The notes: generated by a model from the letters alone, not told the origin. Shown: positions 6,654 through 15,457, counted from the stretch's first letter. The stretch is DNA of 29,211 nt from Geminocystis sp050753365 (GCF_050753365.1 NZ_JBLZFY010000054.1:1-29211), one strand, 5' to 3'. Numbers and translations are program-made.

Positions 6654-9183
6654 GTTTCAATCTCTAATAGGTATTAATTATAGTTTAACCAACTTCTACC
6701 AACCATTGAATAATTGGAATGTAAGCAATGTGTTTCAATCCCTAATAGGTATTAATTATAGTTTAAACAGCTTCTACCCTAATCAACCTCGATAAAGTTG
6801 CCTGTATTTTGTTTCAATCCCTAATAGGTATTAATTATAGTTTAAACAATATTAGGGATATAAGGATTAATTACTACATCCCAGTTTCAATCCCTAATAG
6901 GTATTAATTATAGTTTAAACAATTCTTTGAGTTTTAGCTGTGAAAGTGTCAACATTGTTTCAATCCCTAATAGGTATTAATTATAGTTTAAACCAGTTTG
7001 CAGGGTATAACAACCACGTTTCGATCGCGTTTCAATCCCTAATAGGTATTAATTATAGTTTAAACAAGTTGATCCGCTTGATCATCGGTTAAATCATTGC
7101 GTTTCAATCCCTAATAGGTATTAATTATAGTTTAAACTCGGTACTGTGTAAGGCTTTCAGAGTCCACTAACGTTTCAATCCCTAATAGGTATTAATTATA
7201 GTTTAAACAAGGGCTAAATCTCTCTCTTTCTGCAATTTTGCCTTGTTTCAATCCCTAATAGGTATTAATTATAGTTTAAACAAAGAGTAGGGACAAGAAT
7301 AGAATATGAAGTTTTCGGTTTCAATCCCTAATAGGTATTAATTATAGTTTAAACAATTGGAGTACCTAAGATGTTTTGTCATCAATTAGATAAAGTTTCA
7401 ATCCCTAATAGGTATTAATTATAGTTTAAACAAAAATTGTAATAAATCTCAACAAAAAGCAATTTTAATTAGTTTCAATCCCTAATAGGTATTAATTATA
7501 GTTTAAACATTATTTACTAATTGCTTTTTTTAGCAGAGGGTACTGTTTCAATCCCTAATAGGTATTAATTATAGTTTAAACTATATTTTCCTGAGATTAT
7601 AAAATTAGGACAATATGTTTCAATCCCTAATAGGTATTAATTATAGTTTAAACGCCTCCAGTATCACCGCCCGAATTAATACCCAATGTTTCAATCCCTA
7701 ATAGGTATTAATTATAGTTTAAACATACCCATTATTACTACTTCATAGCTATTCGTTTTTTGTTTCAATCCCTAATAGGTATTAATTATAGTTTAAACGA
7801 TTCTCTTTATTCTTGGTAGCATGATGAATCAAGTTTCAATCCCTAATAGGTATTAATTATAGTTTAAACGATTCGCAAATATCAGCGCAATTAAATATTT
7901 ACGATAATGTTTCAATCCCTAATAGGTATTAATTATAGTTTAAACTTTAACATAATCTATGTTTATTTGGTTAGAATGAGTTTCAATCCCTAATAGGTAT
8001 TAATTATAGTTTAAACCGAAACCTTGTTTATGCCCTAATTCAGTCCAATTCTTGACATGTTTCAATCCCTAATAGGTATTAATTATAGTTTAAACAATAT
8101 TGATACTATTGTTAGGTATATCAGATTGAATGTTTCAATCCCTAATAGGTATTAATTATAGTTTAAACGTTCGATCGAGTCCGTAAAACTTAGTACCTAA
8201 ATTAGTTTCAATCCCTAATAGGTATTAATTATAGTTTAAACGAGAAATACTAATCCTGCATCTCCAGAATTAACATTGTGTTTCAATCCCTAATAGGTAT
8301 TAATTATAGTTTAAACTCTTTTCTCGTTTATCTTCACTTTCACGGACATGTTTCAATCCCTAATAGGTATTAATTATAGTTTAAACCTATTGATCATAAA
8401 AACCTCGTTTCTTAGTGTACGTTTCAATCCCTAATAGGTATTAATTATAGTTTAAACAACTATGGGTTACTGCTCTCTCATCAAAGTCCTGCATGTTTCA
8501 ATCCCTAATAGGTATTAATTATAGTTTAAACTTCTACCGTACCCTCCGATGTTTCCTCTACCCTAGTTTCAATCCCTAATAGGTATTAATTATAGTTTAA
8601 ACCTTAAAAGTGCGGAATAGGGTATAATGGTGATGTGGTGTTTCAATCCCTAATAGGTATTAATTATAGTTTAAACTTTCTCCAGAGATAAGATTGTGAG
8701 AATAAACATCTGTTTCAATCCCTAATAGGTATTAATTATAGTTTAAACATGAGAAGATTAGGCAATCAGGTTAAGTGGTTAAGGTTTCAATCCCTAATAG
8801 GTATTAATTATAGTTTAAACATTTTTATAAAGACGGTAATAAATCCCTATTAATAAGTTTCAATCCCTAATAGGTATTAATTATAGTTTAAACACGGGTA
8901 ACGGGAACACCCTTAACAAGATATTGATGTTTCAATCCCTAATAGGTATTAATTATAGTTTAAACAAAGAATTAAAGGGTAGTGAACTAATCCAAAAAGT
9001 TTCAATCCCTAATAGGTATTAATTATAGTTTAAACTTAACTACCATCATTAAAGAAATATTTAATAGAAGTTTCAATCCCTAATAGGTATTAATTATAGT
9101 TTAAACGCCTTACTAATGGGAATACAAGATAAGGGAATACTTAGAAGTTTCAATCCCTAATAGGTATTAATTATAGTTTAAAC
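6654..9183 (-). CRISPR. CRISPR array, 35 repeats and 34 spacers, transcribed leftward
   Basis: The 37-nt repeat reads, on the + strand, GTTTCAATCCCTAATAGG then TATTAATTATAGTTTAAAC. Repeats start at 6654, 6732, 6811, 6884, 6957 and so on to 9147. Spacers are 33-42 nt and all different. Thirty-four repeats appear identical; only the one at 6654 is degenerate (TCTCTAA for TCCCTAA, and TTTAACC at the end). The complement ends in ATTGAAAC, the usual crRNA 5' handle, and degenerate repeats mark the leader-distal end. The transcript therefore runs from 9183 toward 6654, and the newest spacers are near 9183. No cas genes lie in the window. The handle is shared by several type I and III systems, so the subtype is left open. 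Confidence 0.98.
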
Positions 9184-9413
9184 CGCCCACGATCGAACCC
9201 TTTGATAGGTAAAGTTTTCAAGGTGCATTTGCGGAAGGCTAGTCATAATTCTACAATAGAGTCGATCGAAATGTCCAGTAAAATAGCTGAAATCATTACA
9301 GAGTAAGGAGCGTAAGGCTCTCAGAAAAAGAAAAAGGTAAAACCCTGATGGCATAAAGAAGATAAAGACTTTTTGAGAAAAGAAAAATTTTATACCCTAT
9401 GCCTTCCGCAAAT
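9184..9413 (-). promoter_or_regulatory. Probable CRISPR leader
   Basis: This is the AT-rich, gene-free flank at the non-degenerate end of the array. On the minus strand it contains TATAAAAT and, next to the first repeat, CCTTGAAAACTTTACC and CAAAGGGTTCG, a pattern I associate with cyanobacterial leaders. A perfect 13-bp inverted repeat, ATTTGCGGAAGGC (9227-9239) and GCCTTCCGCAAAT (9401-9413), brackets most of it. Confidence 0.65.
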
Positions 9414-9427
9414 TAAACAAAAAGATG

Positions 9428-10309
9428 TCATTTTTCGATCGAATCCTGATAGGCACGAATCATGGCTTGTGTACCTTGTTCTGTACCACCTAACTGTTCA
9501 ACAGTTTTAAACATTTGAGTCGCTAAATTCGTAGCTGGTAAGGTGTCATTTTCAAGGCTTTCTTGCACTAAACGTAAATCTTTGAGTATGTGTTTAATCA
9601 TAAAACCGGGGGCAAAATCGGAGGAAGCTATTTTGGGTGCTAGATTCGATAATGCCCAAGAACCTGCCGCTCCTGTACTACAAACTTTAATCATCAATTC
9701 AGGATCAATATTTAAGGTTTTTGCTAACTCCATCGCTTCACAAATCGCCATCATGTGAATAGAAGCCAGTACCTGATTACAAAGTTTTACAGCTTGTCCT
9801 GTACCCACATCGCCACAATGAATAATATTTTTGCCCATTGTTTTTAAAATGGGGAGGGATTTTTCATAATCGCTTTTTTCTCCTCCTACCATAATTGTTA
9901 ATGTGCCGTTTTGAGCTCCAATATCTCCCCCCGACACGGGTGCATCCATAAAGTGTAAGCCTTTCGATCGAAATTGATCATTAATCTCTTGAACTGCTTG
10001 GGGTCCGATCGTACTAAAATCAATAATGATGCTGTCAGGTTTAGCAAAATGAACTATTCCTTGTTCTCCAAAAACCACCTCTTTGACATCGGGGACATCA
10101 CTGACACAAATACAGACAAAATCTGCATCTTTGACGGCTTCTGCAATGGTAGTCACAATCTCAACTCCATTTTCTTGGGCTTGGGTTACAAGCGATCGAT
10201 CGAGAGTACGATTCCAACCTTTAACATTATATTGATGTTTAACGAGATTTTGAGCCATAGGTGAACCCATGACACCTAAACCAATAAAAGCAATGGGATT
10301 TTTATACAT
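9428..10309 (-). CDS. NAD(P)-dependent 3-hydroxyisobutyrate dehydrogenase-family reductase
   Basis: The 293-residue product belongs to the beta-hydroxyacid dehydrogenase family (3-hydroxyisobutyrate, tartronate semialdehyde and glyoxylate/succinic semialdehyde reductases). The N-terminal Rossmann signature IAFIGLGVMGSPMAQNL is at residues 6-22, the substrate-binding DAPVSGG at 122-128, and the catalytic lysine in GQAVKLCNQ is K175. An all-alpha C-terminal domain completes the usual length. In cyanobacteria such enzymes probably detoxify glyoxylate or succinic semialdehyde, but the substrate cannot be told from sequence. It starts at ATG 10309 and is transcribed toward the CRISPR leader, 15 bases from the inverted repeat. 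Confidence 0.85.
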   Translation of the reverse strand: MYKNPIAFIGLGVMGSPMAQNLVKHQYNVKGWNRTLDRSLVTQAQENGVEIVTTIAEAVKDADFVCICVSDVPDVKEVVFGEQGIVHFAKPDSIIIDFSTIGPQAVQEINDQFRSKGLHFMDAPVSGGDIGAQNGTLTIMVGGEKSDYEKSLPILKTMGKNIIHCGDVGTGQAVKLCNQVLASIHMMAICEAMELAKTLNIDPELMIKVCSTGAAGSWALSNLAPKIASSDFAPGFMIKHILKDLRLVQESLENDTLPATNLATQMFKTVEQLGGTEQGTQAMIRAYQDSIEK

Positions 10310-10370
10310 AACGATAATTTAAAAGTATATAAAAGCTCGATCGAATTTTAGAAGGCTAGTATGTTCGATT

Positions 10371-10376
10371 TATAAT
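10371..10376 (+). promoter_or_regulatory. Candidate -10 box for the toxin-antitoxin operon
   Basis: TATAAT lies 35 bases before the antitoxin ATG. No convincing -35 element was found at 16-18 nt upstream. Confidence 0.35.
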
Positions 10377-10411
10377 TAAAAAGACAGAACTAAGCATAAA
10401 TTCACAAAATT

Positions 10412-10624
10412 ATGATACAAGAAATTTTCTCTGAAATATTAGATGCCTCACAACAACTTTCTTTAGAGGATCAAGAAACTTTAATTCAAATTTTAAAAAA
10501 TCGTCTTCTTGAGCAAAAACGAGCTGAATTAGTCAAAGATGTCAGAGAAGCTGAACAAGAATTTGCGGAGGGAAAATGTCAAGCATTTACACCCGAACAA
10601 ATCATGGAGGAAATTCTTTCATGA
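10412..10624 (+). CDS. Probable type II antitoxin
   Basis: The small acidic protein (70 residues) is predicted all-helical: residues about 5-32 (FSEILDASQQLSLEDQETLIQILKNRL) are followed by a charged region (KDVREAEQEFAEGKC) and a C-terminal FTPEQIMEEIL. It resembles antitoxins found upstream of RelE/YafQ-type toxins in cyanobacteria, in which the C-terminal segment wraps the toxin. The stop overlaps the next ATG (ATGA at 10621-10624), implying translational coupling and a bicistronic mRNA. No ribbon-helix-helix or AbrB motif is obvious, so the DNA-binding mode is unclear. The call rests mainly on its size, position and partner. Confidence 0.7.
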   Translation: MIQEIFSEILDASQQLSLEDQETLIQILKNRLLEQKRAELVKDVREAEQEFAEGKCQAFTPEQIMEEILS

Positions 10625-10902
10625 CTTTTTTGTTATTACGTTCCAATGTTTTTATTAAAAATGCCCGAAAAATTGTCAAAAAACAACCTTTACTCGCTCA
10701 AAATATTCAAAATACACTGATTCTTTTGTCTTCTGATCCATTTCAGTCTCAATTAAAAACCCATAAATTAAAAGGAGAGCTTAAAGATTCTTATGCTTGT
10801 AGTGTAACTTATGATTTAAGAATTATTTTTAAATTTGTTGAATATGAGCAAAAACAGGCTATTTTTTTACAAACCATTGGCAATCATGATGAAGTTTATT
10901 AG
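10621..10902 (+). CDS. RelE/YafQ-family mRNA interferase toxin
   Basis: The 93-residue product has the RelE-fold order: N-terminal helices (FIKNARKIVKKQP and onward), KGELKDSYACSVTYDLRIIFKF, and the closing FLQTIGNHDEVY. YDLRIIF and the C-terminal IGxHDEVY motif (His89) are typical of ribosome-dependent mRNA interferases such as YafQ. The start at 10621 is chosen because its ATG overlaps the antitoxin stop; an upstream in-frame ATG at 10576 would bury 15 residues in the antitoxin gene. It cleaves mRNA when the labile antitoxin is lost, by family knowledge. No frameshift is seen; the module looks intact. Confidence 0.85.
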   Translation: MTFLLLRSNVFIKNARKIVKKQPLLAQNIQNTLILLSSDPFQSQLKTHKLKGELKDSYACSVTYDLRIIFKFVEYEQKQAIFLQTIGNHDEVY

Positions 10903-10939
10903 TTCTCGCAAAAAACAATTATATTGCTTTATAGTGGTT

Positions 10940-10956
10940 GGTGGGCAATGCCCACC
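10940..10956. repeat. 17-nt perfect dyad between convergent genes
   Basis: GGTGGGCAATGCCCACC has 8-bp arms around a single A. It lies between the toxin stop and the gpmI stop. It may act as a weak two-way terminator, but there is no T-run, and similar dyads recur elsewhere in the window. Confidence 0.6.
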
Positions 10957-10986
10957 CTACATTTAGTGGCTATGGGTAACTTTTTT

Positions 10987-12585
10987 TCAAACAGAAATAC
11001 TCACGGGGGTACGGCTTTTTTTCACATCGTATTCTGGTTTGGCAATTAAAGACACTCCTGTCATTTCTTGGGGTTTAGGTAGTTGTAAAATATCCAAAAT
11101 AGTGGGGGCAATATCTGCTAATTTACCATTTTCTCTTAGTTTCACATTACCGCCATGACCTTCTATTTTACGTCCTTCTCCTTCGATTAAAATAAATGGT
11201 ACTTGATTAGTAGTGTGTGCTGTCCAAGGATTGCCGTTTTCGTCTTTCATGTATTCTGCGTTACCATGATCTGCTGTAATTAGTACTGTGCCTCCCACTT
11301 GACTAATGGCTTTCAAGAGTTTTCCTAAACACTTATCTACGGTTTCGATCGCACTTTTAGCGGCATCTAATTTGCCTGTGTGTCCTACCATATCAGGATT
11401 AGCGTAGTTTATGACTACCATCGAATAAATACCTTTAGCAATGGCATCGGAAGCAACTTGAGTTAATTCTACTGCTGACATAGCAGGTGCTTTATCATAG
11501 GTTGTCACCATCGGACTTTGTACTAATTCTCGATCTTCACCCTCAAAAGGTTGCTCTAATCCACCATTGAAAAAGTAAGTAACATGGGGATATTTTTCCG
11601 TTTCTGAGGTACGAAATTGTTTTAATCCAGCATTAGCGATGACTTCCCCTAAAATATTAGTTAATTGTTGAGGTTCAAAAACAACTTTGACGGGTAAATT
11701 AGGATCATATTGGGTAAAGGTGACGAAATGAAGGTTGTATATTTTTTTCCGTTCAAAACCATTAAAATCGTCCATAGTGAAAGCATAACATAATTGTCTA
11801 GCTCGATCGGGACGGAAGTTATAAAAAATTACGGCATCCCCAGATTCTACTGCCCCTTTGGCAATGCGCACTGGTTCAATAAATTCATCGTTGATATTTT
11901 CCTTGTAGGAATCTTCTAGTACTTGTACGGCGGTTCTTGTATCTGGAGTACTATCTATGGTATATAAATCATAGGCTTTTTTGACTCGATCCCAACGTCG
12001 ATCTCGATCCATTGCATAATAACGTCCACATACAGTAACAATTTTACCGATGTCAATTTTCGCAATATGTTCTTCAATGGCTTTAACATAGTTTATGCCG
12101 TCATTAGGGTTCGTATCTCTACCATCGGTGATAACGTGAACACAAACTTCAGAAACTCCTTGTAATTTAGCTAAATCCAGTAATCCCAGTAAATGATCTA
12201 TATGGGAATGTACCCCCCCATCAGAACATAATCCCATTAAATGCAGTTTTCCTTTGGATTTGATGACATCATGGCAAATCCCTTCTAAAATCGGGTCTTT
12301 AAAAATTGAACCATCTTCCACTGCATCGGAGATTCTTACTAATTCTTGAGGTACAACCCTTCCTGCTCCTAAATTCAAATGTCCTACTTCAGAATTACCC
12401 ATTTGTCCGTTGGGTAATCCTACGGCTTTGCCTGATGCGTTAATTAATGTATTCGGATAAACTTCTAATAAACTATCCATGACAGGAGTTTTTGCGAGGG
12501 CGATGGCATTATCTTGCTCATCATCCCGATAACCCCAACCGTCCAAAATTACCAAGACTACGGGAGATATTGTTTGTGGAGTCAT
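10987..12585 (-). CDS. gpmI: 2,3-bisphosphoglycerate-independent phosphoglycerate mutase
   Basis: The 532-residue product interconverts 3- and 2-phosphoglycerate in glycolysis using two Mn ions and a phosphoserine intermediate. Seen: the metal-binding LVILDGWG (D15), the catalytic serine in QMGNSEVGH (S65), the phosphate-binding HVITDGRDT, and the metal site TADHGNAE near the C-terminus. The order is the alkaline-phosphatase-like fold with an inserted phosphotransferase domain. Length matches the family. The ATG at 12585 is preceded by an AT-rich leader. It is monocistronic and faces the toxin-antitoxin module tail to tail. This iPGM type is standard in cyanobacteria. Confidence 0.97.
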   Translation of the reverse strand: MTPQTISPVVLVILDGWGYRDDEQDNAIALAKTPVMDSLLEVYPNTLINASGKAVGLPNGQMGNSEVGHLNLGAGRVVPQELVRISDAVEDGSIFKDPILEGICHDVIKSKGKLHLMGLCSDGGVHSHIDHLLGLLDLAKLQGVSEVCVHVITDGRDTNPNDGINYVKAIEEHIAKIDIGKIVTVCGRYYAMDRDRRWDRVKKAYDLYTIDSTPDTRTAVQVLEDSYKENINDEFIEPVRIAKGAVESGDAVIFYNFRPDRARQLCYAFTMDDFNGFERKKIYNLHFVTFTQYDPNLPVKVVFEPQQLTNILGEVIANAGLKQFRTSETEKYPHVTYFFNGGLEQPFEGEDRELVQSPMVTTYDKAPAMSAVELTQVASDAIAKGIYSMVVINYANPDMVGHTGKLDAAKSAIETVDKCLGKLLKAISQVGGTVLITADHGNAEYMKDENGNPWTAHTTNQVPFILIEGEGRKIEGHGGNVKLRENGKLADIAPTILDILQLPKPQEMTGVSLIAKPEYDVKKSRTPVSISV

Positions 12586-12705
12586 AATATTTACTCTGTA
12601 TCAAATATTTATAGTATAAACTGTAAAAATAGTTGCAATTCGATAATAACATTGAGATCAATTACCGTAAAACGTTTTTCAAATTTACATGACAATTGAA
12701 AAAAA

Positions 12706-12761
12706 TGAATAATGAATAATGAATAATTAATAATTAATAATTAATAATTAATAATTAATAA
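12706..12761. repeat. Heptanucleotide tandem repeat (TGAATAA)3(TTAATAA)5
   Basis: Eight perfect 7-bp units, changing type once, lie in the 296-bp gap between gpmI and the next gene. The rest of the gap (12762-12881) contains three CGATCG-like sites and nothing else recognisable. Confidence 0.9.
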
Positions 12762-12881
12762 TTAACACTTCGACGATTATAACTACGTTTACCAACCATC
12801 GAGGGGAGTGACGCACTGACTTGCACTGTATATTTCAACTACGATCAATATCAAGTCTACGATCGATAACTAGATGTTAGT

Positions 12882-13259
12882 TTAATCATCAAGACGTAAA
12901 AGTTTACGGTAAAATTTTTGGGAAAAATCCGTTTGACGAGACTCTTTAAAATTTTTAATCAATACAATCAAATATTCTATAAATTCTGAATTAGACAAGT
13001 TGACTTCATAACTCAAATCTGCACTACCATTAAATTGAATACGACATCTTGTGGGTTCAGCAGGTAATCTTGACACATACCAAATTGCTACGAAAGGAAT
13101 ATTTTTTTGTCCTTCAATTACCCTTTCCCCTTCTAAAAATCCTTGTTGATACAGACTTAAAGCATAGGGCAATATCTCATGTAGTTCTTTTCCGTAATAG
13201 GGTTGATACATTAAAGTATCGCCTTTACTTGCTGGTTGTAATTTTTCAATATTGGACAT
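12882..13259 (-). CDS. ebsA: Conserved cyanobacterial protein, EbsA-like
   Basis: The 125-residue product begins MSNIEKLQPASKGDTLMYQPYY. It contains HEILPYALSLYQQGFLEGERVIEG, IPFVAIWYVSRLPAEPTRCRIQF and the terminal FSQKFYRKLLRLDD. This matches my recollection of EbsA, a small protein needed for type IV pilus assembly and biofilm self-suppression in Synechococcus elongatus. No membrane segment or signal peptide is seen, so it is a cytoplasmic protein. There are no pilus genes nearby. The family name is a recognition from memory and needs a profile search; that it is a genuine conserved gene is likely from its regular composition. Confidence 0.6.
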   Translation of the reverse strand: MSNIEKLQPASKGDTLMYQPYYGKELHEILPYALSLYQQGFLEGERVIEGQKNIPFVAIWYVSRLPAEPTRCRIQFNGSADLSYEVNLSNSEFIEYLIVLIKNFKESRQTDFSQKFYRKLLRLDD

Positions 13260-13328
13260 CTTTTTCCCTTTGTGTGCCTTAATTTAAGTCAAGGTTAAGT
13301 ATAACTTTAAACAGATATTTTCACAATA

Positions 13329-13739
13329 TTAATTGAGTTTAAGATTTTTTTGCAATAAGTCAATGATTTCTTGATTTGCTTGGGGAAATTCAAAATTATT
13401 TAACTCACTGGATGTTACCCAACGAACTTCTGAACATTCTAAAGGTTGCGGTTCTCCTTCTATAATTCTACAAACATATACATATAAGGTGACGATAAAT
13501 TCACTATAGTTGTGGGTAATCTCTGTTAAGGCTCGATCGACTTCAATGGTGATGCCTAATTCTTCTTTGATTTCTCGTTTAATGCAATCTTGGGGAGTTT
13601 CTCCTTGCTCGATTTTTCCCCCTGGAAATTCCCACAAATTCGCCATTAAACCTGTGGGTAATCTTCGATCGATCAGAATTTGTCCTTCTTCGCTGACAAT
13701 AACCGCAACACCGATTTTTTTATGGGGTAAATTCATCAA
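13329..13739 (-). CDS. mutT: MutT-type Nudix hydrolase (8-oxo-dGTP diphosphatase)
   Basis: The 136-residue product carries a complete Nudix box at residues 41-63 (GKIEQGETPQDCIKREIKEE then LGI), fitting Gx5Ex7REUxEExGU. MutT features flank it: IGVAVIVSEEGQILIDRR at the start and LWEFPGG before the box. It hydrolyses oxidised dGTP to the monophosphate, keeping 8-oxo-G out of DNA. Length is normal. Two Met codons open the frame; either could start. The upstream region holds heptamer repeats. Substrate specificity is inferred from the close MutT-like pattern. Confidence 0.88.
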   Translation of the reverse strand: MMNLPHKKIGVAVIVSEEGQILIDRRLPTGLMANLWEFPGGKIEQGETPQDCIKREIKEELGITIEVDRALTEITHNYSEFIVTLYVYVCRIIEGEPQPLECSEVRWVTSSELNNFEFPQANQEIIDLLQKNLKLN

Positions 13740-13836
13740 TAGTGAATAGTGGATAGTGAATAGTGATTTTTTGATGGGGGTGGGTTTAATATATTAAACC
13801 CCTACATTATTCTCAATTCTTCATTCTCAATTCTTC
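13739..13836. repeat. Two heptamer repeats around a 20-nt palindrome
   Basis: ATAGTGA/ATAGTGG units x4 fill 13739-13766. A perfect palindrome GGGTTTAATATATTAAACCC lies at 13782-13801, and ATTCTCA/ATTCTTC units x4 at 13809-13836. Together they fill most of the gap between mutT and the next gene. Confidence 0.85.
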
Positions 13837-13841
13837 ATTTT

Positions 13842-14831
13842 TTAACGAACGAATAAAGGCATAACTTCGGCGGCGGTAAATAAGCCTTTGAGGTTTTGCT
13901 GATGAAGTCTGATACCTGCTTTCAAGTAACCAAAAGCGGGTCCGCAAACGTTAGCCGCCATGCTGGTTTCGTCTCCTAATGTGAAGGTATGAGTAGAAAT
14001 TTTGCCTTCAAAGGTTCTTCCAGTTATCTTAACATTTGTACTAATGGGCTTTTTCGGGTTACGGGTGTCAACGATACCGCCTACGGTAACTTGAGATCGA
14101 TCGCATATTCCTGCTAATTCCAACATTATATCGTCAGCGTGTTCCATGTTTTCCAGAGTCAGAATACCGTTAGTTTTGTCTAAAAATTCCTCTACTTCTT
14201 CGTCTGTCATGGCTTTGGCTTTATCCACATCAAACCCGGGTAAGTGAGCAATATCTTCTCTGATGGTGGCACGATAGGCTTCCCAGTTGGCAATACCGAC
14301 TCCAAAGGTTATTTTTACTTGATGAATTTCGGTGAAACTTTGGGCTGCGATCGAACTTACTGCCGTTAATAATCCGGGGGTAGCTCCACAACCTGTTAAA
14401 TAAGTGATACCAGATTCTGAGAGTTCTTTTTGTAAGGTTAAGAGTTGTTCAACCGCACTGGTACGTTTTAAGGCGTCCACTAAAACCCCTTGCCATCCCG
14501 AAGCGATGAATTGACGGGTAACATCCGCCATAAAGGTATTAGGTAAGTTGGGTAACGCTAAAAAGTAACCATCCACTTGGGCTTGAGTAATTAAATCAGC
14601 GATGCTATTATTGCTTAAAACGCCGTATTCGGGTAAATAACCGCTTGAACCTCGATCGTGGTAAGTAGGGATTAAGGTATCAGGATTTAAACCTTCTGGA
14701 TTGTAAGCATAGCCTTTTTGATCTGCTACGGCGACTAAACACATTTCAGATTTTTGCTGAAGGATTCTGGCGGCGGCTTGTCCTAATCCACCAAAACCTA
14801 AGACTCCGACTCTAATTTTTTGATTATTCAT
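13842..14831 (-). CDS. Saccharopine/diaminopimelate dehydrogenase-like oxidoreductase
   Basis: The 329-residue product has an N-terminal Rossmann fold (IRVGVLGFGGLGQAAARIL, residues 5-23) with VAVADQKG at the second strand, indicating NAD(P) binding. The middle contains YLTGCGATPGLLTAVSSIAAQ, reminiscent of saccharopine-dehydrogenase-like enzymes, then VGIANWEAYRATIREDIAHLPG, and a C-terminal ETSMAANVCGPAFGYLKAG. It is conserved in cyanobacteria to my knowledge, but the substrate is unknown. There is no neighbouring amino-acid pathway gene. It starts at ATG 14831 after a short AT-rich leader and is separate from its neighbours. Confidence 0.65.
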   Translation of the reverse strand: MNNQKIRVGVLGFGGLGQAAARILQQKSEMCLVAVADQKGYAYNPEGLNPDTLIPTYHDRGSSGYLPEYGVLSNNSIADLITQAQVDGYFLALPNLPNTFMADVTRQFIASGWQGVLVDALKRTSAVEQLLTLQKELSESGITYLTGCGATPGLLTAVSSIAAQSFTEIHQVKITFGVGIANWEAYRATIREDIAHLPGFDVDKAKAMTDEEVEEFLDKTNGILTLENMEHADDIMLELAGICDRSQVTVGGIVDTRNPKKPISTNVKITGRTFEGKISTHTFTLGDETSMAANVCGPAFGYLKAGIRLHQQNLKGLFTAAEVMPLFVR

Positions 14832-14869
14832 AATATTTAATTTAACTTGCTAAGGTATGGGAAAAATAC

Positions 14870-14886
14870 ACAGGCAAGATGCCTGT
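14870..14886. repeat. ACAGGCA hairpin element, copy 1
   Basis: ACAGGCA-AGA-TGCCTGT followed by TTTTACGG; 7-bp perfect arms. The same element occurs at 16492, 19496 (inverted) and 21425. Confidence 0.85.
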
Positions 14887-14942
14887 TTTACGGATTTCAT
14901 TAAAATTTGAAGTTACACACTTATACTAAAAATCAGGGAATA

Positions 14943-14977
14943 GAGATTCCTTCGCTACTCTCGGAATGACAAAATAT
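14943..14977 (-). repeat. 35-nt dispersed repeat, copy 2 (inverted)
   Basis: Exact reverse complement of 6129-6163. It lies in the 293-bp gap 14832-15124, which also holds the ACAGGCA hairpin and a TAAGACGCATTTAACTTGCAT segment related to 23256-23276. Confidence 0.85.
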
Positions 14978-15124
14978 TGTTAAACTAAGACGCATTTAAC
15001 TTGCATATAATTGAATTAGAAATTAATAACTCTATCTCCGGAGTCCATCTGTCTTGTGTTTGCCGACAGCAAATGAGTTTTAGCTTATTGGTGCGTGAGT
15101 CCTAAAAATATCAATTAAAATGAG

Positions 15125-15394
15125 TTAAATTAGATCACCTAGATCACTATCATCGTCAAGATCAGCATCTAAATCATCTAAATCAGTATCGAAGTCATCG
15201 TCTTCACCTTCGATGAGATCTGAGATTTCTTCTTCTTCCGATAAATCTACCGCCATTATTTTATCTTCTTTTTCTTCTCGGTAAATAATACGATTATTTG
15301 CTTCTAACCAATCTAAAAGAGAACCATCTTGCTTAAGGGGAATTACAGGAGCAGGTTCGTAACGTTTCTCTTTACGCAAGGCAGGATTTTTCAT
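15125..15394 (-). CDS. DUF3134-family small acidic protein
   Basis: The 89-residue product begins MKNPALRKEKRYEPAPVIPLKQDGSLLDWLEANNRI, the conserved core of a cyanobacterial family I recognise as DUF3134 (function unknown). The C-terminal third is an extremely acidic tail (EDDDFDTDLDDLDADLDDDS), predicted disordered. There are no membrane segments. It is divergent from the PAP/fibrillin gene, with only 63 bases between the two starts, so regulatory sequence is probably shared; that gap contains TTCGATCGATC. The tail could bind cations or basic partners, but this is speculation. Confidence 0.65.
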   Translation of the reverse strand: MKNPALRKEKRYEPAPVIPLKQDGSLLDWLEANNRIIYREEKEDKIMAVDLSEEEEISDLIEGEDDDFDTDLDDLDADLDDDSDLGDLI

Positions 15395-15457
15395 AAACTA
15401 ATAATATAGTTAATAGGGCAATTTGTCATTATAGCATTTAAAGTTCGATCGATCATT

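Noticed and set aside
6595..6795. Open frame of 66 codons over the first repeats
   Set aside because: It is made of CRISPR repeats and spacers (the peptide repeats FQSLIGINYSL), not a gene.
10576..10620. Upstream ATG for the toxin
   Set aside because: It would add 15 residues inside the antitoxin gene; the ATGA overlap at 10621 is the usual arrangement.
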